From Methanobacteriota archaeon (lineage in GTDB: Archaea > Halobacteriota > Halobacteria > Halobacteriales > Halalkalicoccaceae), in contig JADFQH010000140.1 of NCBI GenBank assembly GCA_022561895.1, positions 1 to 7,698 of the forward strand: a DNA stretch of 7,698 nt, in the 5' to 3' direction. Positions 1-5,264 of this stretch are shown in pieces (within the stretch, counting starts at the first letter, position 1; each line of letters begins with the position of its first letter). The notes below the pieces were generated by a model. The model saw only the letters and a list, made by a program, of their open reading frames with translations. It ran no database searches and was not told the origin of the DNA. The position numbers and the translations under genes were made by a program.

Positions 1-184
1 CGGACGTAGTCCGGCAGGCAGCTGGATTCCGATGGAATCCAGCCACATTGCAGGAGCAAAGCTCCTGCTTGCAGCAAGAATCTTCGATTCTTGCAACATC
101 ACCAGAACGCGAAGCGTTCTGGTTAGCAGCCGGAAATCGAAGATTTCCGGCGACAAAAAGCCGCGAGCGCGGAGCGCTCGCGGC
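1..184. repeat. Tandem array of seven triloop hairpins with different stems
   Basis: Seven perfect inverted repeats follow each other, each closing on a 3-nt loop: 1-13 (loop GTA, 5-bp arm, cut by the window edge), 21-43 (arm GCTGGATTCC, loop GAT), 50-68 (arm GCAGGAGC, loop AAA), 74-94 (arm GCAAGAATC, loop TTC), 101-123 (arm ACCAGAACGC, loop GAA), 129-151 (arm GCCGGAAATC, loop GAA) and 160-184 (11-bp arm, loop GGA). Spacers are 5-8 nt and loop centres lie 25-32 nt apart. Most arms start GCN(G/A)(G/A)A, so they look like diverged copies of one hairpin whose changes are matched on both arms. This is seen directly; the function is unknown. It is not a CRISPR array, since the unit sequences differ. 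Possible explanations are an untranslated structured RNA, a transposon-associated end, or palindromic insertions within a coding tail. Confidence 0.85.
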
Positions 185-242
185 CCGCCCACATAGCGAA
201 GCCGCGCCGGCCTACCTCCGCGGTCTGTGGGTGCAGCAATGA
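3..242 (+). CDS. Open frame through the hairpin array; possible C-terminal tail of an unidentified gene
   Basis: One reading frame is open from the window edge to the TGA at 240-242, giving at least 79 residues. The start codon, if there is one, lies left of the window; an internal ATG at 48 is not preceded by any promoter or ribosome site. The peptide is Ser/Glu/Ala/Arg-rich, matches no domain I recognise, and is dictated largely by the hairpin arms. It could be the end of a gene invaded by palindromic elements, for example the tail of a transposon-encoded protein, or it may simply be open by chance in GC-rich DNA. I do not recognise a product and regard coding as unproven. Confidence 0.2.
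   Translation, partial: DVVRQAAGFRWNPATLQEQSSCLQQESSILATSPEREAFWLAAGNRRFPATKSRERGALAARPHSEAAPAYLRGLWVQQ
188..231. other. Nested stem structure after the hairpin array
   Basis: CCCACA at 188-193 pairs with TGTGGG at 226-231, and inside it CCGCG at 202-206 pairs with CGCGG at 219-223. This gives a two-level stem directly downstream of the seven triloop hairpins and just before the TGA at 240. It differs from the array units in having larger internal loops. Such a fold at the end of a palindrome-rich segment recalls the subterminal hairpin and guide-RNA scaffold at the right end of IS200/IS605 (TnpB) elements, but no transposase is visible in the window, so that link is inference only. Confidence 0.4.
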
Positions 243-327
243 AATCAACAACCAACTATTTTGTTCCGATCGCGCCACACCCTGAGAGCTGCCTCCCACG
301 TCAGATCGAATTATTCGTTTATGGAAC

Positions 328-336
328 AAATATATG
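328..336 (+). promoter_or_regulatory. TATA box for the winged-helix pseudogene operon
   Basis: AAATATATG lies in a locally AT-rich stretch (311-336). Its centre is about 27 nt upstream of the ATG at 360, the spacing expected for an archaeal TATA box driving a leaderless transcript. This fixes the start at 360 rather than at upstream ATGs (261, 321) in the same frame. The promoter looks intact although the genes behind it are broken. Confidence 0.55.
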
Positions 337-359
337 CTCAAGTGGCGAGTAGGTGGTGT

Positions 360-968
360 ATGGACGAGGCTGGCTATCCGAAGGACGCCGACGCGATTGC
401 GGCAGAACGGGATCGCACCGTTTCGACGCGCGACCGGGTCTACGAGACCGCCATCCAGCTGTACGAGCCAGCGACCGCAGACGCGGTCGCCGATCGCGCG
501 CGGTGTTCGGAAGGGGCAGCCCGTGAACATCTGGAGTGGTTCAGCGCGCGGGATCGTCGAGCCAATCGACGGACGCCCAAAGCGATACCGGCGAAACGGG
601 GCGTACTTCGAGTGGAGCCGCGCCAACGAACTCCGACGGGAGTGTACCGATAACGAACTCGAAGACAGACTCATACGGAGTGTTGTTGGCAATTACCGCT
701 GATCGCCGACCCCGCCCGTGGCGATCGTCGGTAACCAGTGACAACAGTCCGTATCAGTTCACTAGTCGAAGAAGAACGGACGTATCGTGAGAAGTACGGT
801 GTCGATACCCCGAGCGGTGTCGATGCCGTTGAACAAGGAGACTACCACTCGATGGAGGAAATCTGGCGGGACCTCGGCGACTGGAAGACGGTTCGACGGG
901 AGCTTCGCATCATCGACCACGCCCGCCGGGACCGAGACGCCGTCGATGGGGCCGGGATCGTCGGTTGA
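360..968 (+). pseudogene. Disrupted winged-helix regulator (haloarchaeal DUF7342-like), frameshifted and insertion-interrupted
   Basis: This is an HTH protein broken in two places. The first piece (360 to ~546) holds an alpha-helical region, then a winged-helix segment ending in EHLEWFS. A frameshift near 545-550 (2 bases lost or 1 gained) moves the frame; it resumes with GIVEPIDGRPKRYRRN, the wing, and reaches EDRL at 672. An 83-nt insertion then brings a stop (TGA 700-702). Coding resumes at 759 with SSLVEEERTYREKYGVDTP and the conserved-looking stretch IWRDLGDWKTVRREL, ending at the TGA 966-968. Removing 674-756 and repairing the shift gives about 175 residues, which resembles haloarchaeal proteins I recall as DUF7342 / TrmB-like HTH; the family name is from memory. 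The stop overlaps the ATG of the next gene (TGATG at 966-970), so the pair was translationally coupled. A DNA-binding role is inferred. Confidence 0.75.
674..753. mobile_element. 80-bp palindromic MITE-like insertion in the HTH gene
   Basis: The two halves of this segment pair almost end to end without gaps (paired positions sum to 1427). The outer arm TACGGA is followed by one mismatch, then TGTTGT, a loose stretch, then TTACCG and a GATCGCC-containing inner arm closing on a 12-nt GC-rich loop at 708-719. The direct repeat TCA (671-673 and 754-756) flanks it, as a 3-bp target duplication would. Deleting element plus one TCA restores the frame from EDRL to SSLVEEE, which is the main evidence that it is an insertion. 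It has no coding capacity, so any transposase must act in trans. The parent family is not identified. Confidence 0.7.
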
Positions 969-1488
969 TGGACGAGACCGACACGGGACCTCTTGACGAG
1001 GAAGTGCTTCGAGCGATTCACGATCGCCTCGCTCGGGACGAACGGTTGGGTCGGTCGAGTTCGAGCCGTCTCCGGTGCGGATACGAAACATCGCTGCCCG
1101 GTATGACGAGTCGCTGTATCCTGAACCAGTCCGCAGTGTGCGTCTCGATATTCGGTGGCACGTCGGCGGTGATTTCTCATAGGGATTATCGGAGGAGTTC
1201 ATCGATTTCTTACCCGGAGACCGAACCACGGTGTCGGCTTCCGCGAGGCGAAACACCGGGATGGCTACGATAATCCCTATCAGTTCACTACATCGAGAAA
1301 CGACCGAACGACGATCAATGGGAGTGCCGGTGGATCGGCATCCGAAACCGGTTGGACGCACCCATTTCCATCCACCGCCCGAGGCGGGTCCTGCGGTAGC
1401 CACCGATCCACCGGGGGATTATCGTGATCTGCTCTCGATCGTTACCGCTTTCGTCACAGAGCGCGTCGAAACGCTCTGGAGCGAGTGA
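968..1488 (+). pseudogene. Disrupted partner of the HTH gene, TumE-toxin-like in outline; two frameshifts and an insertion
   Basis: The ATG at 968 overlaps the HTH stop. The frame encodes MDETDTGPLDEEVLRAIHD and onward to DERLGR, then loses one base near 1053. It continues as VEFEPSPVRIRNIAARYDES and LYPEPVRSVRLDIRWHVGGD to the insertion at 1180, whose first codon is TAG. After the insertion the frame resumes at 1283 with VHYIEKRPNDDQWECRW, loses another base near 1333, and finishes as DRHPKPVGRTHFHPPPEAGP through to a C-terminus ending VETLWSE. Repaired length is about 138 residues. The order of a beta-rich core, a DRHP and HFHPPP histidine region and a terminal helix, plus the preceding overlapping HTH gene, resembles a small toxin-antitoxin pair such as TumE/TumA. 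That identification is inference; the reconstruction itself is read directly. Confidence 0.7.
1180..1279. mobile_element. 100-bp palindromic MITE-like insertion in the partner gene
   Basis: The outer 13 bases at 1179-1191 (ATAGGGATTATCG) are perfectly complementary to 1268-1280, and more pairs follow inward (CCCGG at 1213-1217 with CCGGG at 1256-1260). TCA flanks it on both sides (1177-1179, 1280-1282). Deleting element plus one TCA joins GGDFS to VHYIEKRP in frame. Its ends resemble those of the 80-bp insertion upstream (TAGGGA against TACGGA), but the interiors do not align. It encodes nothing recognisable; its first three bases put a stop codon into the host gene. The empty site, CTCAGTTCACTA, is identical to that of the other insertion. 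Confidence 0.7.
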
Positions 1489-1547
1489 TAGAAGCATCAT
1501 CACTGAAACTACCGACAGTATCCCGACTCGAACGAATTCCCGCGTCA

Positions 1548-1553
1548 TTTATA
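1548..1553 (+). promoter_or_regulatory. TATA box of the M42 peptidase gene
   Basis: TTTATA sits in a sharp AT-rich dip, with its centre about 26-27 nt before the ATG at 1577. This is the classic haloarchaeal arrangement for a leaderless mRNA starting at or next to the start codon. The 88 bases between the end of the partner pseudogene (1488) and the ATG hold nothing else I can name. Confidence 0.65.
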
Positions 1554-1576
1554 CACGCCGCTTCGTGAGAGAGGGT

Positions 1577-2635
1577 ATGACGGTCGAACCCGACTTCGAT
1601 TACGAGCTGTTAAAACGCCTCACTGAAGCCCGCGGCGTCCCCGGCTACGAGGACAGGGTGAGGGAGATCGTCCGCGAGGAACTCGGATCACACGTCGAGG
1701 AGATCCACACCGACGCGATGGGCAACGTGATCGGCACGATCGAGGGCGACTCGGAGTACTCGGTCGCGGTCGCGGGCCACATGGACGAGATCGGCTTCAT
1801 GGTTACGCACATAGACGAGAAGGGGTTTCTCGCCGTCGATCCGCTGGGCGGGTTCGATCCTAGAGTACTAAAGGCCCAACGGGTGACGATCCACACCGAC
1901 AGCGGCGATCTAAAAGGGATAATCGGCTCGCCACCGCCGCATACGCTGAGTGAGGAAGAAAGAGAGAAGAAACCGAAGACTGAGGACGTGCGGATCGATC
2001 TCGGGCTGGGATCGAAAGAGGTCGAAGAGCGCGTTTCACCCGGTGATCTCGTGACGATGGATCAAGGGACAGAAATCGTTGGCGAGCACGTCACGGGAAA
2101 GGCCTTGGACGACCGGGTGAGCGTCTTCGCGCTGATCGAAGCCGCAAAGCGGATCGAGAGTCCCGAGGTGACGATCCATTTCGCGGCCACGGTCCAGGAA
2201 GAGGTCGGGCTACGCGGGGCGTACGCCTTGGGCGTGGATCTCGATCCCGATCTGGCGATCGCGCTCGATGTCACGGTCGCAAACGACGTTTCGGGTTTCG
2301 ACGAGCGCGAGTACGTCACACGGTGTGGCGAGGGAACCGCGATCAAGCTGAAGGATTCGAGCGTGATCACCAGCCCGAAAGTCCACAGACGGCTCGCGGC
2401 GGTCGCCGAAGCGGAAGGGATCTCCCACCAGTTCGAGATCCTGCCCGCGGGCGGGACGGACACGGCGGGCTTTCAGACGTCCGCGGGGGCAAAGCCCGTC
2501 GGGGCGATCTCGATTCCGACCCGGTATCTCCATACCGTCACGGAAAGCGCCCATCACGAGGATATCGCGGCGACGATCGACCTTCTCACCCAGTTTCTCG
2601 AGAGCGAGAGCGGCGAGTTCGACTACCGGCTCTGA
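1577..2635 (+). CDS. M42 family zinc aminopeptidase / endoglucanase-like protein
   Basis: This 352-residue cytosolic metallopeptidase has the usual M42 length. All expected ligand motifs are present: AGHMDEIGF with H68 and D70, KALDDR with D178/D179, QEEVGLRG with catalytic E208 and zinc ligand E209, D231 in ALDVT, and H319 in the IPTRYLHT stretch near the C-terminus. GGTDTAGFQ (292-300) is also typical. M42 enzymes (TET-type) assemble as self-compartmentalising dodecamers that trim peptides released by the proteasome; some members are annotated as endo-1,4-glucanases, and the sequence alone does not settle the substrate. The ATG at 1577 is chosen because the TATA box at 1548 fits a leaderless start, and the upstream in-frame extension from 1424 would run through the promoter and the preceding pseudogene. 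The protein is acidic, as expected for a salt-in halophile. It appears monocistronic. Confidence 0.93.
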   Translation: MTVEPDFDYELLKRLTEARGVPGYEDRVREIVREELGSHVEEIHTDAMGNVIGTIEGDSEYSVAVAGHMDEIGFMVTHIDEKGFLAVDPLGGFDPRVLKAQRVTIHTDSGDLKGIIGSPPPHTLSEEEREKKPKTEDVRIDLGLGSKEVEERVSPGDLVTMDQGTEIVGEHVTGKALDDRVSVFALIEAAKRIESPEVTIHFAATVQEEVGLRGAYALGVDLDPDLAIALDVTVANDVSGFDEREYVTRCGEGTAIKLKDSSVITSPKVHRRLAAVAEAEGISHQFEILPAGGTDTAGFQTSAGAKPVGAISIPTRYLHTVTESAHHEDIAATIDLLTQFLESESGEFDYRL

Positions 2636-2648
2636 AAGAGAAAACCAA

Positions 2649-2654
2649 CATATT
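2649..2654 (+). promoter_or_regulatory. TATA-like box of the halocyanin gene
   Basis: CATATT lies between the peptidase stop (2635) and the ATG at 2683, with its centre about 31 nt upstream of the ATG in a short AT-rich patch. Spacing predicts a transcript starting a few bases before the start codon. There is no ribosome-binding sequence before the ATG (TCGGGGT), in line with a near-leaderless mRNA. Confidence 0.45.
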
Positions 2655-2682
2655 CAGTACGGCCCGTTTCTAACCTCGGGGT

Positions 2683-3402
2683 ATGACCGAGGATCGAGAC
2701 CGCGATCTCTCACGACGGCTGTTCATGCGCGAGACGATGGTCGGCGGGACGGCGGCGGCCGGAGCCATCGCGGCGAGCGGGACGGCGGCCGCACAGGAAG
2801 AGGAAGAAGAACAGCCCGAAGAGGAGGGTGAGGAAGGTGAAGAGGGCGAGGAAGGCGAGGGCGAGGGTGAGGAGGATGTCGAGCCGGACTGGTCTTCGTT
2901 CGTCGAGGACGCGCCGAACTTCGACAGCACCGATGACTCGCGCGGCGAGGAGGAGGTCGTCGTCGAGGTCGGCGGCGGCGACGACGGACTCGCGTTCGAG
3001 CCACCGGCGATCTGGGTCGATCCCGGAACGAACGTCGTCTGGGAGTGGACCGGCGAGGGCGGGGACCACAACGTCAACAGCACCGAGGGCGAGGAGTTCG
3101 AAAGCGAGACGACCGCCGATGAGGGCTTTACCTTCGAACACACCTTCGAAGAGGAAGGCATCAACGAGTACGAGTGTACGCCACACACCGCCCAAGACAT
3201 GCACGGGGGGGTCGCCGTCGGCGAGGAGATCGAGACCCGCGAGGTCATCGACGAGGGCGCCGAGGGTGGCAGCGGTGTCGAACTCCCCGAATCAGCGCGG
3301 GCGGTCGGCGTGGCACTGACGGTCGCCTTCGGCTCGACGCTCGGACTCGCCTACGTCTTCATGAAATACGGTGGCGACTACCAGGGCGACCGCATCGAGT
3401 AG
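2683..3402 (+). CDS. Tat-exported, membrane-anchored halocyanin-like blue copper protein
   Basis: The 239-residue protein begins with a twin-arginine signal (SRRLFM at 10-15, then an Ala/Gly-rich hydrophobic stretch to AAAQ at ~38). A strongly acidic Glu/Gly tract follows (39-66), acting as a linker. The cupredoxin domain spans about 90-182, and its four type-1 copper ligands are visible: H129 in GGDHN, C165 and H168 in YECTPH, and M173 in DMHGG. A C-terminal hydrophobic segment (~205-227) followed by a short charged tail should anchor it to the membrane with the copper domain outside. Halocyanins carry electrons between membrane respiratory complexes in haloarchaea; the partner here is unknown because no oxidase or cytochrome gene is adjacent. 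The Glu/Gly tract has low-complexity GAGG(A/C/T)-type codons but no exact long repeat. It is likely a single-gene unit with its own promoter and terminator. Confidence 0.88.
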   Translation: MTEDRDRDLSRRLFMRETMVGGTAAAGAIAASGTAAAQEEEEEQPEEEGEEGEEGEEGEGEGEEDVEPDWSSFVEDAPNFDSTDDSRGEEEVVVEVGGGDDGLAFEPPAIWVDPGTNVVWEWTGEGGDHNVNSTEGEEFESETTADEGFTFEHTFEEEGINEYECTPHTAQDMHGGVAVGEEIETREVIDEGAEGGSGVELPESARAVGVALTVAFGSTLGLAYVFMKYGGDYQGDRIE

Positions 3403-3414
3403 CGCGCAAACGAA

Positions 3415-3420
3415 TTTTTT
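3415..3420 (+). terminator. Oligo-T terminator after the halocyanin gene
   Basis: TTTTTT lies 13-18 nt beyond the halocyanin stop codon (3400-3402). Archaeal RNA polymerase terminates at short T-runs without needing a hairpin, and none is obvious here. This closes the halocyanin transcript before the repeat-rich intergenic region. Confidence 0.6.
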
Positions 3421-3753
3421 GAGCACAGTGTTGGGCCAGTATACTATCGGGTGTGACTATTTGAACGCATTTGCCGGGACAGTCAGACAAATTCGTTCAA
3501 GGGCTTACGCCCGACAGTATAACGGTGTGAACGGAGCATCGACCGAAAGTCGTGATACTGTCGGACGTGCGTGCCGACACACCGCCGAGCGGATACTGTC
3601 AGTCGGAGCTGTTCTCCTATCGAACGCTCGAACGGTCCACGTCGGGTTATCTATGACTGATGACCGGCAGTGGGAGCGCCATGAAAATCAGGGCAGCTGT
3701 CGTGTTCACACTCCCCCACGAACAACGAGTTACAGCCGACAGAATGAGAGACG
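3421..3753. other. Intergenic region upstream of trkH, no gene supported
   Basis: About 330 bases without a convincing gene. The stretch 3434-3606 holds related short repeats built on ATACTGTC/GACAGTAT. A TATA-like TTATCTAT is at 3647-3654, about 30 nt before an ATG at 3681 whose frame overlaps trkH by 160 nt and encodes nothing recognisable. A weaker GTTACA at 3729-3734 lies ~23 nt before the trkH ATG. The trkH transcript could therefore start either near 3680 with a ~75-nt leader or close to 3754; the sequence does not decide. Confidence 0.5.
3511..3564. repeat. Inverted repeat CCGACAGTAT / ATACTGTCGG with flanking direct copies
   Basis: CCGACAGTAT at 3511-3520 is an exact 10-bp inverted match to ATACTGTCGG at 3555-3564; a further ACG/CGT pair extends the arms inward after one mismatch. 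GATACTGTC recurs as a direct repeat at 3554-3562 and 3592-3600, and a looser relative (AGTATACTATCGGG) lies at 3439-3452. The set lies upstream of trkH, so a repeated operator is plausible; a remnant palindromic element is the other reading. No binding protein is recognisable. Confidence 0.5.
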
Positions 3754-5250
3754 ATGAGTTCAGCCGTCGACTGGCGGATCTGTGCGACGCTCGTCGGGAC
3801 CGTCTTGAAATGGATTTCGGTTCCACTGGGTTTTCCGCTGCTGATCGCGATCTACTACGGCGAGGCGCTCAGCCCGTTTCTCGTCACGATGCTCGTCTCG
3901 ATTCTCGCGGGTGAGGCGCTCTGTCGGGTAGGCACGGAAGGCCGTCTCGGACCCCGCGAGGCGTTTCTCATGGTCGCAGTATCGTGGTTTGCGGTGGCTG
4001 CGATCGGCGCGATCCCGTTCGTTCTTGCGGGAACGGGGTCGCTCGCCCACCCAATCAACGCCCTGTTCGAGTCGATGAGCGGCGTTACGACGACCGGTGC
4101 GACCGTGATCACCGATTTCGGGATCCACGAGCGATCGATCATGATGTGGCGACAGGTCCTCCAGTATCTCGGCGGTCTCGGGATTCTCGTGCTGGCGACG
4201 GCGATCCTCTCACAGATCGGCGTCGGTGGAGCACAGCTGATGGAGTCGGAAACCCAGACACAGGACGTAAACAGACTCGCCCCTCGGATCGCACAGACCG
4301 CCCGACTGCTCGGTGAACTTTATGTCGGCATCACGCTCGTTCTCATCGCCATTCTGTACGGAATGCATCTCGTCGGCCTCGCGCCGAATATGGGTCTGTA
4401 CAACGCGATTGCCCACCCGCTGACGACGATCGCAACGGCGGGCTTTTCGCCCGAACCAAACAGCATCGCGGCGTTCTCCCCCGCCGTCCAGTGGACCCTC
4501 GTTCCGTTTATGATCATCGGCGCAACGAACTTCGTTCTGATCTACTTCGCGCTGCAAGGGAACTGGCAACGACTCATCAAGAGCGAGGAGTTTCGCTTTT
4601 ATATCGCCCTGCTTGGACTACTGGGCGCGATCACCGCCATCCTGCTGTTCTTCGATGATTCGTATGGCGGGAGTATCGAGGCAACGGTGCGCCACTCCGT
4701 GTTCAACACGGTCTCGATCATGACGACGACGGGCTATGCGAACGCCGACTTCGACCTGTGGGAGCGGGGCGCGAAACACGTCCTGTTCGTCGCGATGTTC
4801 ATCGGCGGGATGGCCGGCTCGACGACCTGTTCGATCAAAACGCTCCGGTGGCTCGTCGTGATCAAGGGCTTTCGGCGCGATCTCTTCACCTCGATCCATC
4901 CCGAGGCGATTCGGCCCGTGCGACTGAGCGGCGAGGTGATCGACGAGGACACCATCCGGGATATCTACGCCTTCGCGCTCGTGAACATCCTCTTGTTCGC
5001 CGCAGCGACGGTCTTCATCGTCGTCGACGGGGCGCGGGCGGGCATCCTCCTGAGCGAGTTCGACGCGATGGGCGCGGCCGCCGCAACGTTCCTCAACATC
5101 GGTCCAGCCTTCGGCATCGCCGGTCCGTTCGGCACCTACGACACGTTCCCGACGACGACCAAGCTCGTGATGATCGTCCTGATGTGGATCGGCCGCATCG
5201 AGGTGATTCCGGTGCTCGTGCTCTTTACGAGGGCCTTCTGGTCGTCATAG
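3754..5250 (+). CDS. trkH: TrkH family potassium uptake channel subunit
   Basis: The 498-residue integral membrane protein has the full TrkH/KtrB fold of four M1-P-M2 repeats. The selectivity-filter segments are visible, each with its key glycine: TTTGAT (G115), TIATAGFS (G230), MTTTGYA (G327) and LNIGPAFG (G450). The gating-loop region FIGGMAGSTTCSIKTLRW (349-366) is typical of the family, and multiple hydrophobic helices surround these motifs. It forms a dimeric K+-translocating pore gated from the cytosol by a TrkA RCK ring; K+ accumulation is the basis of haloarchaeal osmoadaptation. The start at 3754 gives the short N-terminus usual for the family (SAVDWRICATLVGTVLKW); no ribosome site precedes it. 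The trkA gene converges on it from the opposite strand with 14 nt between stop codons, so the partners are not in one operon. Confidence 0.93.
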   Translation: MSSAVDWRICATLVGTVLKWISVPLGFPLLIAIYYGEALSPFLVTMLVSILAGEALCRVGTEGRLGPREAFLMVAVSWFAVAAIGAIPFVLAGTGSLAHPINALFESMSGVTTTGATVITDFGIHERSIMMWRQVLQYLGGLGILVLATAILSQIGVGGAQLMESETQTQDVNRLAPRIAQTARLLGELYVGITLVLIAILYGMHLVGLAPNMGLYNAIAHPLTTIATAGFSPEPNSIAAFSPAVQWTLVPFMIIGATNFVLIYFALQGNWQRLIKSEEFRFYIALLGLLGAITAILLFFDDSYGGSIEATVRHSVFNTVSIMTTTGYANADFDLWERGAKHVLFVAMFIGGMAGSTTCSIKTLRWLVVIKGFRRDLFTSIHPEAIRPVRLSGEVIDEDTIRDIYAFALVNILLFAAATVFIVVDGARAGILLSEFDAMGAAAATFLNIGPAFGIAGPFGTYDTFPTTTKLVMIVLMWIGRIEVIPVLVLFTRAFWSS

Positions 5251-5264
5251 GTTCTTCGTCGTCC

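Noticed and set aside
1..184. CRISPR array reading of the regular hairpins
   Set aside because: There is no shared repeat sequence of 23 or more bases; the units differ in stem sequence and the spacers are only 5-8 nt.
123..692. Long minus-strand ORF (189 residues) opposite the hairpin array and HTH pseudogene
   Set aside because: It is Arg/Ser-rich with no recognisable domain, and it runs antisense to clearly coding HTH segments. Open antisense frames are common in GC-rich haloarchaeal DNA.
671..1290. The two insertions as archaeal bulge-helix-bulge introns removed from mRNA
   Set aside because: The junctions lack a clear pair of 3-nt bulges around a 4-bp helix, and excision would still leave three frameshifts in the genes.
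762..1403. Minus-strand ORF (213 residues) across the partner pseudogene
   Set aside because: It crosses the insertion at 1180-1279 and is antisense to segments with clear conserved coding, so it is a shadow frame.
1424..1576. N-terminal extension of the M42 peptidase from an upstream start
   Set aside because: The extension spans the TATA box and the end of the pseudogene and adds about 50 residues not found in M42 enzymes; the ATG at 1577 fits a leaderless start.
2670..3248. Ser/Pro-rich minus-strand ORF opposite the halocyanin gene
   Set aside because: Its composition is the antisense image of Glu/Gly codons; the copper ligands and Tat signal on the plus strand show which frame is real.
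3681..3914. Possible leader ORF starting ~30 nt after a TATA-like box and overlapping trkH
   Set aside because: Most of it overlaps trkH in another frame, the peptide has no recognisable feature, and the frame after 3754 looks like a shadow of the channel gene.
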